Positions 1 through 15,485 of a DNA stretch of 64,000 nucleotides are shown piece after piece; position 1 is the first letter of the stretch; the number at the start of each line of letters is the position of its first letter. The DNA is from Corynebacterium minutissimum (lineage in GTDB: Bacteria > Actinomycetota > Actinomycetes > Mycobacteriales > Mycobacteriaceae). The notes under the pieces were generated by a model. The model was not told the DNA's origin. It saw nothing but the letters and a program-made list of their open reading frames with translations, and did no database searches. The DNA lies in the NCBI RefSeq assembly GCF_000988205.1, contig NZ_LAYQ01000017.1:1932-65931 (forward strand), read 5' to 3'. The translations under genes and the position numbers were made by a program.

Positions 1-2430
<2,430 letters not shown>

Positions 2431-2856
2431 CACAACAAACTGTGCTGGTGTGAACACACAAAACACAAAAGAACAAAGAAATCACACAAACCACACACAT
2501 TGCCACCACACAAAAAGTGACAGTAACAAGCACATGGTTTAATGCTCGCGTCCACTATACAGTTCTCACACAACACCCCACACAACCCAAACAACCAAGA
2601 AGTCATCCAACCTGACTGCTCAAACTCGTGCGGGTTACAACCAGGGAACAATGCCCCAGACACCCAACAATGCACCAAGCACTTTTCAAAACAGACACTT
2701 AACAAGTGCCACGTTGGTTAATCAATCATCCCAGTTAAGATGTATCTCCACCCGATTATTTTGCGGTGGCAGTGAAACGTTTGTTCACTCAACCACCAGC
2801 CACACAACAAAAGTGCGGCTAAAAGACACCAACTGGTGCCAAAAAATATGCTCCTT
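2431..2856 (-). other. 16S-23S internal transcribed spacer, no tRNA
   Basis: This is a spacer of about 426 nt between 16S and 23S. I looked for tRNA cloverleaves (Ile and Ala are usual in many bacteria) and see none, as expected for corynebacteria. Around 2550-2572 the minus strand has a GAGAACTGTATAGTGG block that resembles GAGAACTCAATAGTGTG in the leader before 16S, consistent with a repeated antitermination or processing signal. The sequence is rich in GTGTTG-type repeats on the transcribed strand. Confidence 0.85.
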
Positions 2857-4378
<1,522 letters not shown>

Positions 4379-4763
4379 GGCCGTGAAAAGCCCAAACCTA
4401 ACAAACAGACAAACCACAACAAACAACACCACACAAAGCAGCATTGCCTGAACTGGCTATCCAAAAATTACATAAAGAAAAAATCCAACCAACCCCCAAC
4501 CCGACGGGGCACAAAAGGAGGCTGGCAAAGTTAGAAGATTTAAATCAATACGCCCAAACAACTTAATATTATTTACAATGACGCCGCTTAAAGGAAAAGC
4601 GCCATCCGGCATACACCAACCGCAACACACATACAACGCATCACGGCCAGAACAATAAAAATCAACCAACACAAAAAGTACATTGGCACACTATTGAGTT
4701 CTCAAACATCACCCGCACACCCGTCACATCGAATTCATCTATCCTCTGCTCTGAGCGGCTGGA
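4379..4763 (-). other. rRNA operon leader region
   Basis: This is a transcribed leader of about 385 nt between the rrn promoter and 16S; it holds no protein gene. At about 4682-4704 the minus strand carries GAGAACTCAATAGTGTGCC, the block conserved upstream of actinobacterial rRNA genes where antitermination (Nus) boxes lie; a related block recurs in the 16S-23S spacer. The remainder is low-complexity and AT-richer than the neighbouring genes. The precise Nus-box boundaries are not assigned here. Confidence 0.7.
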
Positions 4764-4769
4764 GTTCAT

Positions 4770-4799
4770 ACTCTAGCTAACAAGTTTGCCCCTTGTCAA
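4770..4799 (-). promoter_or_regulatory. rRNA operon promoter
   Basis: On the minus strand a perfect TTGACA (4794-4799) is followed by an 18-nt spacer and TAGAGT (4770-4775). This is a strong sigma-A-type promoter facing the 16S gene, with the start expected near 4763. It is the best -35 match found in the window, which fits an rRNA operon. No second rrn promoter was recognised, but one could lie further upstream. Confidence 0.85.
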
Positions 4800-4933
4800 C
4801 TAGGAGTTAATCTCCGTGTCACCAGCGTCTCGCGGCGACTTCGATAAATATACGCACAGCCCCAAGCTTCAACAAATCGCCAGGTTAACAGCACTTTCCT
4901 TAACCTTCGGCGCCGGTGTAGATGCACTGTCCC

Positions 4934-4973
4934 AGAAAACGACGAATCCCGCCGCACAAGGCGACGGGATTCG
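4934..4973 (-). terminator. Intrinsic terminator after tyrS
   Basis: A 9-bp perfect stem (CGAATCCCG at 4943-4951 with CGGGATTCG at 4965-4973) is followed on the minus strand by TCGTTTTCT. It ends the tyrS transcript before the rRNA promoter. Confidence 0.85.
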
Positions 4974-5006
4974 CATGCAGTCATCTAGCGAAGTCGAGAG
5001 CTCTAA

Positions 5007-6266
5007 TTAGTTCAGCTTGGCACCGGCAAAGTTCTTCTTACCGCGACGAAGCACCAGCCACTTACCGTGAAGCAAGTCTTCGTCCGCCGGCTCCCAGTCA
5101 TCGGCTTCAATACGCTGGTTATTGACATAGGCGCCACCTTCCTTGATGGTGCGACGAGCCGCACCCTTTGAATCTGCCAGACCAGAAGCAACCAACAGAT
5201 CAACGATGGAGCGCGGTTCACCGGCAGCCACCTCGGCCACGGTGGTTTCAGAAAGCGCACCCGCCAGCGTTTGCTCATCAAGGTCAGCAAGCTCTGCTTT
5301 ACCGAACAGCGCTTGAGCAGCAAGTTCGACAGCCTTGGTGGCTTCCGCGCCGTGGACCAGCGTGGTCATCTCCTGGGCGAGACGGCGTTGTGCCTCGCGA
5401 CGGAAAGGTTCATTAGCAACCTTCTCCTCGTATTCAGCGATCTCTTCCTTCGACAGGAAGCTAAACCACCGGAGGTAGTCAATAACCACGGAGTCACCGG
5501 CATTGAGGAAGTACTGGTACCACGAGTAAGGCGACGTCTTTTCCGGATCGAGCCAGAGCTTTCCGCCGCCGGTAGACTTGCCAAACTTTTGCCCCTGGGC
5601 ATCCGTCACCAACGGGACGGTGAGTCCGTGAACCTTGACGCCCTTAACGCGGCGATTGAGGTCGACGCCAGACACGATGTTGCCCCACTGATCGCCACCG
5701 CCAATCTGCAGGACGCAGCCGTACTCCTCGTGGAGGTGAACGTAGTCATTGGACTGGAGGAGCATGTAGGAGAACTCGGTGTAGGAAATACCGTCGGACT
5801 CCAAGCGGCGCTTGACGGTATCACGGTCCAACATGGTATTCAGCGAGAAGTTCTTGCCGACATCACGCAGGAAATCAATGACGGTCATCTGCGAGGTCCA
5901 GTCAGCATTGTTGACCATGGTGGCTGCGTTCTCGCCCTCAAAGTCAATAAACTGGCGCAGCTGCTTCTTGATAGCCACCATGTTCTCGTTGATGGTCTCC
6001 TGCGACAGCATGGTGCGCTCCCCTACGTCGCGTGGGTCACCGATTTGGCCCGTCGCGCCACCGGCCAAAGCAATCGGGTGGTGGCCAGCTTTTTGGAAGC
6101 GGCGCAGCATAATCATCGGAACGAGGTGACCAGCATGGAGGGAGTCACCGGTTGGATCAAAACCGCAGTACAAGGTAATGGGCTCTTCGCAAGCCTCGCG
6201 CAGTGCGTCAAGGTCGGTGGACTGGTTAATGAGGCCGCGCCACTGCAGCTCATCGATGATGTTCAT
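5007..6266 (-). CDS. tyrS: Tyrosine--tRNA ligase
   Basis: This 419-residue cytoplasmic class I aminoacyl-tRNA synthetase charges tRNA-Tyr with tyrosine. Visible features are the HIGH-type motif HAGH (about residues 44-47) after GFDPTGDSL, the GATGQIGDP nucleotide-binding stretch, the KMSKS-type loop KFGKS (about 227-231) and a C-terminal S4-like RNA-binding domain (about 350-410, with a GGAYVNN segment). The length is normal for bacterial TyrRS. It lies 37 nt downstream of the Trm112-like gene and ends before a clear terminator. No T-box leader is seen. Confidence 0.97.
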   Translation of the reverse strand: MNIIDELQWRGLINQSTDLDALREACEEPITLYCGFDPTGDSLHAGHLVPMIMLRRFQKAGHHPIALAGGATGQIGDPRDVGERTMLSQETINENMVAIKKQLRQFIDFEGENAATMVNNADWTSQMTVIDFLRDVGKNFSLNTMLDRDTVKRRLESDGISYTEFSYMLLQSNDYVHLHEEYGCVLQIGGGDQWGNIVSGVDLNRRVKGVKVHGLTVPLVTDAQGQKFGKSTGGGKLWLDPEKTSPYSWYQYFLNAGDSVVIDYLRWFSFLSKEEIAEYEEKVANEPFRREAQRRLAQEMTTLVHGAEATKAVELAAQALFGKAELADLDEQTLAGALSETTVAEVAAGEPRSIVDLLVASGLADSKGAARRTIKEGGAYVNNQRIEADDWEPADEDLLHGKWLVLRRGKKNFAGAKLN

Positions 6267-6303
6267 GAATGCTCCTTGGAAAGTCGATTCGGTGCTGTCA
6301 GAA

Positions 6304-6483
6304 TTAGTTCTGGGGTGGCCACGGTACTGCGTGGTCTACCAGCATGACGGGAATGTCGTTCTCAATGGGATAGGCCACGCCGAGGCGTTCGTTGACCAAA
6401 ACCTGTTCTTCGGCCAGATAGTAAAGCGGACCTTTATCCTGCGGACATACCAAGATGTCGAGCAGCTTCGAATCGAGACTCAT
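6304..6483 (-). CDS. Trm112-like protein (UPF0434 family)
   Basis: This is a 59-residue protein reading [20 protein letters not shown] and ending VPWPPQN. The CPxDKGPL start and the [12 protein letters not shown] segment are typical of bacterial Trm112-like (UPF0434) proteins. Eukaryotic and archaeal Trm112 activates methyltransferases; the role of the short bacterial form is not well defined. It keeps only one cysteine, so no zinc knuckle is evident. It lies 11 nt downstream of the two-helix membrane protein gene and 37 nt upstream of tyrS, so it is probably cotranscribed. It is short enough to be missed by routine gene calling. Confidence 0.85.
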   Translation of the reverse strand: MSLDSKLLDILVCPQDKGPLYYLAEEQVLVNERLGVAYPIENDIPVMLVDHAVPWPPQN

Positions 6484-6494
6484 AACCGCTAACC

Positions 6495-7088
6495 CTACAC
6501 CTCCTTGGATTCGATGGATGGAAGGGTCCCGCCGTATTCGAGTTTGAGAGCCATGGAATGGTTGCGCAAATTGCGTACTGAGTTTTGGGCAATGGCGTCT
6601 CGAATCTCGCCCATCTCTCGGCCTAGGATCCCCAGCGATTCGCTCATTTCCTCGACAGCCACTGGATTCTTCAAGTCCGTGACGTCGAGGTAAGAATTCA
6701 CCAGCTCCTTAGAGTGTTCTTCAATCATGTCCCGCACGAGGGCTTGCTGGTGTGGGGCATCGTCGAGGCGGTGCCAATTGTCTAGGACCCACACGGCCGA
6801 GTCATCGAACGAGTCCCACGCTTTCTTAACAGGTCCGGGCACTTTGGACTGCTTCAGGTTGTATCGGACGCCCTCCAATGAGCTAATCAGTTGACCTGCA
6901 CCCGAGGTGGGGGCCTCAATAGCTTTCTCCTGCTTTGGCGGCGTCACGAATCCCGCAGCCGCACCTGTGCAGACCGCGACCAGTGGCCACAAGAAACCTA
7001 AACCGCCACCAGTCAACACGTGAAGGACGATAACGAGCGCCGTTACCGCAACGCCGACGACGATCTTCCGCGAGTTCAGTGTGTTCAT
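6495..7088 (-). CDS. Hypothetical membrane protein with two N-terminal helices
   Basis: This is a 197-residue protein. Residues about 9-47 form two closely spaced hydrophobic helices separated by a glycine-rich turn (LTGGGLGF); the rest is a soluble, charged, mostly helical domain (WDSFDDSAVWVLDNWHRLDD) likely facing the cytoplasm. The layout recalls XpaC-like proteins (two helices and a helical tail), but I cannot confirm that family by eye. It lies 35 nt downstream of the VWA lipoprotein gene and 11 nt upstream of the Trm112-like gene. Function unknown. Confidence 0.75.
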   Translation of the reverse strand: MNTLNSRKIVVGVAVTALVIVLHVLTGGGLGFLWPLVAVCTGAAAGFVTPPKQEKAIEAPTSGAGQLISSLEGVRYNLKQSKVPGPVKKAWDSFDDSAVWVLDNWHRLDDAPHQQALVRDMIEEHSKELVNSYLDVTDLKNPVAVEEMSESLGILGREMGEIRDAIAQNSVRNLRNHSMALKLEYGGTLPSIESKEV

Positions 7089-7123
7089 AAGGTGTAGGCC
7101 CTCCTGAGGATAGGTGGAGATTT

Positions 7124-8689
7124 TTACTGGTAAGCGCGGATTTCCTCGAAGGCCGCGGCGAGGTCACCGTTGAGCGCATCGAATGTCTTGCCGCCCGTGA
7201 GCTGAGCAAGCTCCTCCATCTCTTGAATGTTGGCTTCACCATACAAGATGACAAAGACCGGGATCTCCTTTTTCTCTGGGGGAAGCTGCTCATAGGCCTC
7301 CTTAAATTGTGCAAAAGTACGCCCACGCGTCACTTCGCCATCAGTCATGAGCACCACGGTCCCAATCTCGCCGCTGCTAGTGTCTACCTCGTTGAAGGCA
7401 TTGAGCACAGCCTCGAACGTCGCCGTATCGCCATCCGCCACGAGTCGATCTACGCGATCAGCAAGCTCTTTTGTGGTTGCCGGATTCTCTAAATCGACTC
7501 GCGCGCGAGTCGGCTGCTGCGGCTCAGAAGAATATGGGATGAGCTTGATCTGCTCACGGTTACGGAAGGCTACCTGGCCTTCACCGTCTGGAGAGCCGTC
7601 AGCTGAGCCGTCGATTAGCGGGCGCAGACTATTCTTGAGCAAATCAATGCGCTCGCCCTCCATGGAGCCCGAGGTATCCAAGACCAGCGCCGTGTTGCCA
7701 GGGTTACGCAGCTCGTGAGCAAAGGCATCCTCCAGTGCGCTTACGGTTTGTTCATTGGCCGGGTACGGCAGCTCGAAGATGGTCCCGGGCATGTCAGAAT
7801 CGTCCACACGCAGGTGGTAGCTCCTCAGCTTCTCTGGGTGTTCAGCAAACCATTCGGCAAGTGCCTGCACCTTGCCTTCAGCCTCTTGGTCCGGGGAGCT
7901 GGCGAGAGCCGACAAAGGGTAGTCCGCCGAAATCACGCCATCGGAGGGGATGACCACCTCAAGATCGACGCCCTCGTCCTTGAGCTGGTACAGCACTGAT
8001 TCATAATTAAGGATGGCGTCGGCCTGCTCCGGATGCTCGCGGAACCTATCAGCCAGCCAACCCGACGATCCCGACGTTAAAGTCTGGTTACTGAAGAGTT
8101 TCTGGACCTTGCCCGTGGCCTGGCGGATATCCTTCTCCGTAAGCGCGCGCCCGGTGTCCGCGAAAGCAGTGGTCGCAGCCGATAGCGCGGAGAAGCCCGA
8201 GTTTGAGGTCGAAGGATCGGTCATACCGAAGGTAATCCCCGAGTCAGCAATCTCCTGCCACGTCGGTTGCTTCGTGGTCCAGCCCTTTTCCTTAGCCACG
8301 GAAGGCTGCACACCGAGTACTACGGGGGATCGCGCCACACTGTGTTCTTTGCGCAGCTTCTCATCGGCACCAATGATGCGCGCATAACGATTGGTGGCAA
8401 ACCACGTGGCATCATAGGATCCGTCGAAACCGCCTTGTTTCAGGCTGCGGGAATTCGCCAGCGTCCCATCCTCGGTGGTCATGGTGATATCGAAGCCGAG
8501 GTCCTGGGAGGCGTCGTCAAGCACCGGCTCCAGAGGCTTAAGCTCCGTGGCCGCCACAATGTTGAGGCCACCGCTGAAGGAGGAGCCGGAACCCGGCATA
8601 TCCACATCATCGAACAAGTCACCTGCCGAACAAGCCGTCAGCGCCATGGTGCTCAGCATGACGAGCAGGACTTTTAAAGACCGAAACAT
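7124..8689 (-). CDS. Lipoprotein with substrate-binding-like and VWA domains
   Basis: This 521-residue protein has a signal peptide ending in lipobox LTAC (Cys about 20), so it should be anchored on the outer face of the membrane. Residues about 43-320 resemble an extracellular solute-binding fold (LNIVAATELKPLEPVL start). Residues about 335-515 form a von Willebrand A domain: the MIDAS residues are visible as DTSGSM (about 341), a Thr in DGDTATFEAV, and the Asp of LMTDGE. VWA domains of this type bind protein partners through a metal ion. The ligand and partner are unknown. It lies between a second binding-protein-like gene (36 nt upstream) and a membrane protein gene (35 nt downstream), suggesting one envelope complex. 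Confidence 0.85.
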   Translation of the reverse strand: MFRSLKVLLVMLSTMALTACSAGDLFDDVDMPGSGSSFSGGLNIVAATELKPLEPVLDDASQDLGFDITMTTEDGTLANSRSLKQGGFDGSYDATWFATNRYARIIGADEKLRKEHSVARSPVVLGVQPSVAKEKGWTTKQPTWQEIADSGITFGMTDPSTSNSGFSALSAATTAFADTGRALTEKDIRQATGKVQKLFSNQTLTSGSSGWLADRFREHPEQADAILNYESVLYQLKDEGVDLEVVIPSDGVISADYPLSALASSPDQEAEGKVQALAEWFAEHPEKLRSYHLRVDDSDMPGTIFELPYPANEQTVSALEDAFAHELRNPGNTALVLDTSGSMEGERIDLLKNSLRPLIDGSADGSPDGEGQVAFRNREQIKLIPYSSEPQQPTRARVDLENPATTKELADRVDRLVADGDTATFEAVLNAFNEVDTSSGEIGTVVLMTDGEVTRGRTFAQFKEAYEQLPPEKKEIPVFVILYGEANIQEMEELAQLTGGKTFDALNGDLAAAFEEIRAYQ

Positions 8690-8725
8690 TCCCTTGTACC
8701 TTCCTGTTGCTTTCCTTGCGGGGCC

Positions 8726-9850
8726 TTAACCAACCACTCGCAAAATCTCTTCATAATCCGCCCACCGCAGTTGGGTGGTATCGCCACCATCCACCGGGAT
8801 CTGGTAGGTATCTGAAGAGTCAATTTTGGCAACGAAGTCCGAATTCTGCGAGCCCAAGCCTAAGCTCTCCGCGACCGCCGGGATTGCGTCATTCATTGCT
8901 GTGGCGAACAATGCGCCCTCGTCAGTGCGTGGAAGGACGATGCTGCTTAGTTTCGTCGCCGGTTTCAACGCCAACAGCGTATAGCCGGATAGGTCCTTGC
9001 CCGCACGTTCTAGATACACGTACTGCTCCGCGGTGGTCAATACCATAGGCATTTCGCCCTTATCCACACGGAGGAAAGCATCGAGGATGCCCTGATCGGT
9101 GGTTTCGCCATACCCCTGATCAGCAACGAGGCGGCGCATGATGTCATCCGCCTGCGCGTTGATCTTCTCCTTGCTATCGCTGCCCAGTTCCTTTTCCGCA
9201 TAGTTAGCGGCCGCGGTGTGTACGACCCGGGCATAGCGCAGTGCGGCAAAGGACTGGTCCACCTGTGGCACGGCCACATCCACCACACGCGGCGAGCCGA
9301 AGGACGGGCTGATGTCCCGCCAGCGAGTGTCCTTCTGGGACATCTCCACCAGCGTCTCCATGTCCAAAGCCGCCTGGTTGTCGTATCCCGCAACCAAGCC
9401 GTGGTCCCTCATGTCCTCGACAAGCTCGCTGTGCACCAGCACCAACAGCGGCTTACCAAAAAACATCGGGGATAGGTCATCCCTTCCGGCTAGTTCCGGA
9501 TGGGCATCGCGCACATCGGAGGTCCATGTAGCGCCGTTAGGATCCGCGAGCACAAAGTCATAATCTTTGTCCAAGCTACTGCTTCCCTCAACGAAGTCCC
9601 GTGCCGGTAGGACATCGAGCTCGAGCTCGATATCGTGCTTTTCCATCGCCTTCGTTGTGGCCGGGTCCTTAAAAACAGCCTCCAGCTCTGGGCTAATGGC
9701 GCCCTTAACGTGGTGCGTAGTTGTCGAAAAGCCAAAGCTCGGAAGGGAGCTACCTCCGCGACCTATCACGACGGATACCACAGCGAGCGCAAGGAAAACC
9801 GCGGCGATCACGAAGGACTTGGTGCGCTTCTTCGATGATGAGCTGCTCAT
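8726..9850 (-). CDS. Membrane-anchored substrate-binding-like protein
   Basis: This 374-residue protein has a basic N-terminus and one hydrophobic segment (about residues 12-30) with no lipobox cysteine, so it is likely an uncleaved anchor or a signal peptide. The remainder looks like a periplasmic-binding-type fold (YDFVLADPNGATWTSD, then MFFGKPLLVLVHSE). It is related in style to the N-terminal half of the next gene (VWA lipoprotein). No ABC permease or ATPase is adjacent, so a classical importer role is doubtful. It is the first gene of the group. A -10 hexamer TATGAT lies 7 nt before the ATG, suggesting a leaderless mRNA. Exact function unknown. Confidence 0.75.
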   Translation of the reverse strand: MSSSSSKKRTKSFVIAAVFLALAVVSVVIGRGGSSLPSFGFSTTTHHVKGAISPELEAVFKDPATTKAMEKHDIELELDVLPARDFVEGSSSLDKDYDFVLADPNGATWTSDVRDAHPELAGRDDLSPMFFGKPLLVLVHSELVEDMRDHGLVAGYDNQAALDMETLVEMSQKDTRWRDISPSFGSPRVVDVAVPQVDQSFAALRYARVVHTAAANYAEKELGSDSKEKINAQADDIMRRLVADQGYGETTDQGILDAFLRVDKGEMPMVLTTAEQYVYLERAGKDLSGYTLLALKPATKLSSIVLPRTDEGALFATAMNDAIPAVAESLGLGSQNSDFVAKIDSSDTYQIPVDGGDTTQLRWADYEEILRVVG

Positions 9851-9857
9851 GTTCTAA

Positions 9858-9863
9858 ATCATA
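9858..9863 (-). promoter_or_regulatory. -10 element of the VWA/binding-protein gene group
   Basis: On the minus strand TATGAT is followed by 7 nt and then the ATG at 9850. No Shine-Dalgarno sequence fits in that gap, so transcription probably starts at or next to the A of the start codon. No convincing -35 is seen. Confidence 0.55.
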
Positions 9864-9901
9864 AAGTGATTTTCTTCTCACCGCTGGATTCGCGGCGGGG
9901 T

Positions 9902-9926
9902 AAGGGGAGAAACAGGCTCCCCCCTT
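9902..9926 (-). terminator. Hairpin after ornithine cyclodeaminase gene
   Basis: The minus strand shows GGGGAG, a 7-nt loop and CTCCCC, with a short AA/TT extension. It is GC-rich but lacks a long T-run, so it is a weak intrinsic terminator candidate separating ocd from the downstream gene group. Confidence 0.45.
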
Positions 9927-9940
9927 TCCGTGCGCTCTGG

Positions 9941-10978
9941 TTAAAGAAGAGAAGGTACGTTCGCGACCAACGAGAAAAGGTCCTTCGGGTCGTCGGGGTT
10001 CGCGATGATGTCGATTTCGGATTCCAAATCTGTACCCTTGACGGAATCACGCAGGTAGCGCAGTGCAGAAAAATCATTGATGGCAAATCCGACATCATCG
10101 AAGAGCGTAATCTGCTCATCATTATCGCGCCCAGTGGCCTGGCCGGTGAGTACCTGATAGAACTCGACAACCGGGAAGTCCTCCGGCTTCTGCTGAATCT
10201 CTCCTTCGACGCGTGTCTGCTCTGGGAATTCAACAAAGACCTTGGATTTATCCAGGATAGAGCTTTCGAGCTCAGTCTTGCCCGGGCAATCACCACCGAC
10301 GGCATTGAGGTGCACGCCCGGTGCAACGTGGCGCTCGGCCAGAATCTGGTTTTGAGCCTTGTCCGCAGTGCAGGTGGTAATGATATCCGCGCCCACAACG
10401 ACCTCGTCAACGCTCGAGGCGGCCGTAATGTTGAAGCCCAGCGGTTCCAGATTGCGCCGGAATTTCTCTACGGCCGCAGGGTCAATATCGTAGATGGCAA
10501 TGTCGTCGATTCCCATCACTCCACGGAAGGCAAGGGCCTGGAACTCGGACTGGGAGCCGGCACCCACCATGGCCATGCGCTTAGAATCCTTCCGGGCCAG
10601 GTACTTGGCCACCATGGCGGAGGTCGCGGCCGTGCGTAGTGCAGTAAGCAGCGTCATTTCAGCTTCGAAGGTGGGGTATCCATTGTCAACGTCCGCCAAC
10701 ACGCCGAAGGCAGTAACCGTCTGAAAACCGCGGGCGGGGTTGGAAGGGTGACCGTTAACGTATTTGAAGGAGTACTCCTTGCCATTGGAGGTCGGCATGA
10801 GCTCGATAACACCAAAGGGGGTGTGGGAGGCAACGCGCGCAACCTTGTCGAAGCGCTCCCATTCGCGGTAGTCGGCTTCAAGGTAGTCCACCATCCCGGT
10901 GATGATGTTCTCGACGCCTTCGCGCTGAATCCAGCGCGCCATATTCTCTACATCAACAAACTTAACTACAGGCTTCAT
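9941..10978 (-). CDS. ocd: Ornithine cyclodeaminase
   Basis: This NAD-dependent cytoplasmic enzyme converts L-ornithine to L-proline and ammonia. The protein (345 residues from this start) matches the family closely: RVASHTPFGVIELMPTSNG, KYVNGHPSNP, the TALRTAATSAMVAKYLA helix, the Rossmann stretch MVGAGSQSEFQALAF, and HLNAVGGDCPGKTEL. I chose the ATG at 10978 because GGAG lies 6 nt upstream; an ATG at 10990 is possible. The gene follows the permease stop by 14 nt, forming a two-gene operon next to the arginine (ornithine-producing) operon. Confidence 0.9.
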   Translation of the reverse strand: MKPVVKFVDVENMARWIQREGVENIITGMVDYLEADYREWERFDKVARVASHTPFGVIELMPTSNGKEYSFKYVNGHPSNPARGFQTVTAFGVLADVDNGYPTFEAEMTLLTALRTAATSAMVAKYLARKDSKRMAMVGAGSQSEFQALAFRGVMGIDDIAIYDIDPAAVEKFRRNLEPLGFNITAASSVDEVVVGADIITTCTADKAQNQILAERHVAPGVHLNAVGGDCPGKTELESSILDKSKVFVEFPEQTRVEGEIQQKPEDFPVVEFYQVLTGQATGRDNDEQITLFDDVGFAINDFSALRYLRDSVKGTDLESEIDIIANPDDPKDLFSLVANVPSLL

Positions 10979-10992
10979 CAAAGTCTCCATTC

Positions 10993-12546
10993 TTAGTTCT
11001 TGTCTTGGTTCTTGCTGTGCGGTGTGTTTCGGTTCCTGGGGTGAAGGTCCGTTTGCGGTGCGGCCGGGAAGCGCGAGGTCGGCAGGTGCTTGGCCTTCCT
11101 CTCCGCCGCAATCGCGTAGATTCGCTCACGCCAGGCAAACCACATCGCCGCAAACACCGGGATGAGAAGTAGCGTTGAGGCCAAAGCGAAGGTTCCGATG
11201 GGGTAATCGAAAGCCATGAGGATGATGACCACGCCGATGAAAGCGAGAACGGACCAGTCACCAGCTTGGCCGAATGGCGAGCGATAGTTCGGACGGGTAT
11301 AGCGCCCCTTCTTGGCCAGCTGCACGAACTTGATGTGTGACAAGGCCACTGCAGCCCACGACGCCAGTGTTCCCAGCGCCGCCAAGTTCAGCACAATTTC
11401 GAAGGCCATTTCAGGCACAACATAGTTGAGGAACACACCGGCAAGGCCGACGAAGGCGGCCATCACGATGCCACCATAGGGCACACCGGACTTGGACATG
11501 CGCGCGCCGAACTTCGGCCCGGAGCCGGCAGTAGACATGTTGTACATGATGCGGCCCGTCGAATACAGTCCGGCGTTCAGCGAGGAAATTGCCGCGGTGA
11601 TGACAACCAGCTGGAAGATCGGTGCGGCATAACCAGCGCCGAGGGATTCGAAGAAGGTCACGAACGGCGATACTTCCGCAACGTAGCTGGTGTACGGCAG
11701 CACCAGGGTCAGCAGCAGCACACTACCGAAGTAGAAGACCACGATGCGGAACAGGACGCTGTTGACCGCGCGTGGGATGTGCTTCTCCACGTCCTTGGTC
11801 TCACCGGAGGTGGTGCCCACCAGCTCGATACCGGCGTAGGCGAAGACCACACCCTGGATGACGATGACGGCGGGAAGCAGGCCATTGGGCAGCCAGCCAC
11901 CGGCATCGGATATCAGGCTAAAGCCCGTCGCGTCACCATTCGGGTGACCCATAATCACCACGCCGATAGCCACGACCATGAAAATCAACAGCGCGATGAT
12001 CTTGATCATGGAGAACCAATACTCCAGTTCACCGAAGATCTTCACCGACAACATGTTGAACAACAGGATGCTGCACACCACGCCGAGAGCGAGCAACCAC
12101 TGCGGGACAGCGTCGAGCCAGGAAGTGTACTGGCCAAACCACTTGATGTAGATGGCCACGGCTGTGCCGTCGGCCACCAGGGTCGCAGCCCAGTTGCCCC
12201 AGTAGAGCCATCCGGTAACGAAGGCAGTCTTTTCGCCGTAAAACTCACGCGCATAGGACACGAAAGAACCCGAACTTGGGCGGTAGACGATGAGTTCGCC
12301 GAGCGAGCGCAAGATAATGTAACCGAAGAAACCGCAGACCAAATACAAAACTGCGAGAAATGGTCCAGCGGTTTGCAAACGGCTGCCGGTACCGAGCAAC
12401 AAACCGGTACCGATCGCAGAGCCGATGGCAATCATCTGGAGCTGGCGATTGCCCATCCCCTTCTGAAGTCCGTGGTCTTCCGAAGCATAGACCGCTTTCT
12501 CCTTCTCGTGAGACTCCGTGTTGGGCGGGCGAAGTGTATCAGCCAT
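10993..12546 (-). CDS. Amino-acid permease, APC superfamily (AnsP-like)
   Basis: This 517-residue integral membrane protein has about 12 hydrophobic segments. The N-terminal signature GMGNRQLQMIAIGSAIGTGL and the segment VSYAREFYGEKTAFVTGWLY are typical of the amino-acid transporter (AAT) family of proton symporters. The NMLSVKIFGELEYWFSMIK stretch resembles the AnsP/GABA-permease branch. The substrate cannot be read from sequence; coupling with ocd suggests ornithine, proline, arginine or lysine. The C-terminal 35 residues are a polar tail. The upstream region contains a plausible promoter and an AAAGGA ribosome site. Confidence 0.88.
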   Translation of the reverse strand: MADTLRPPNTESHEKEKAVYASEDHGLQKGMGNRQLQMIAIGSAIGTGLLLGTGSRLQTAGPFLAVLYLVCGFFGYIILRSLGELIVYRPSSGSFVSYAREFYGEKTAFVTGWLYWGNWAATLVADGTAVAIYIKWFGQYTSWLDAVPQWLLALGVVCSILLFNMLSVKIFGELEYWFSMIKIIALLIFMVVAIGVVIMGHPNGDATGFSLISDAGGWLPNGLLPAVIVIQGVVFAYAGIELVGTTSGETKDVEKHIPRAVNSVLFRIVVFYFGSVLLLTLVLPYTSYVAEVSPFVTFFESLGAGYAAPIFQLVVITAAISSLNAGLYSTGRIMYNMSTAGSGPKFGARMSKSGVPYGGIVMAAFVGLAGVFLNYVVPEMAFEIVLNLAALGTLASWAAVALSHIKFVQLAKKGRYTRPNYRSPFGQAGDWSVLAFIGVVIILMAFDYPIGTFALASTLLLIPVFAAMWFAWRERIYAIAAERKAKHLPTSRFPAAPQTDLHPRNRNTPHSKNQDKN

Positions 12547-12605
12547 TAGGAAGGTAGTCCTTTCAAAGTTGCGAACGTGCCTTTCTTCACATTCCCTAAG
12601 AAAAC

Positions 12606-12635
12606 GTTATAACAACCTAATGAGACTTCCGTCAC
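12606..12635 (-). promoter_or_regulatory. Candidate promoter of the permease-ocd operon
   Basis: On the minus strand TATAAC (12606-12611) lies 18 nt downstream of GTGACG (12630-12635). The leader to the permease ATG is about 55 nt and holds AAAGGA. The interval 12547-12707 contains no convincing gene. Confidence 0.5.
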
Positions 12636-12707
12636 TTCAATACCCCCACAGTGCAACCCAGCACATCGATGCCCAGTAGTAATAGATTTGTTTTCTACCC
12701 CCACACA

Positions 12708-12744
12708 CAAAAGAACCGCATGGCCTGAAAAGACCATGCGGTTA
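12708..12744 (-). terminator. Intrinsic terminator of the arginine operon
   Basis: A 10-bp perfect stem (AACCGCATGG at 12715-12724 with CCATGCGGTT at 12735-12744) is followed on the minus strand by CTTTTGT. It lies 17 nt after the argH stop. Confidence 0.88.
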
Positions 12745-12761
12745 TTCATTCTCTGTGCGGA

Positions 12762-15433
<2,672 letters not shown>

Positions 15434-15485
15434 AGTTATTGGCTCCTTTAAGACAAACAGGTGCTAAAAAATCGAACTTATTTAT

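Noticed and set aside
2431..2856. Possible tRNA-Ile or tRNA-Ala genes in the 16S-23S spacer
   Set aside because: No cloverleaf with a TTCGA-type T-loop and matching acceptor stem is present.
5271..6347. A 358-codon open frame opposite tyrS
   Set aside because: It is antisense to a certain gene; long antisense frames are expected from the strong third-position GC bias. The same applies to the long frames opposite pheS (24563-25687) and rpsA (44157-45284).
12546..12749. A 67-codon minus-strand frame upstream of the permease gene
   Set aside because: It spans the argH terminator and the permease promoter, has no recognisable domain and no good ribosome site.
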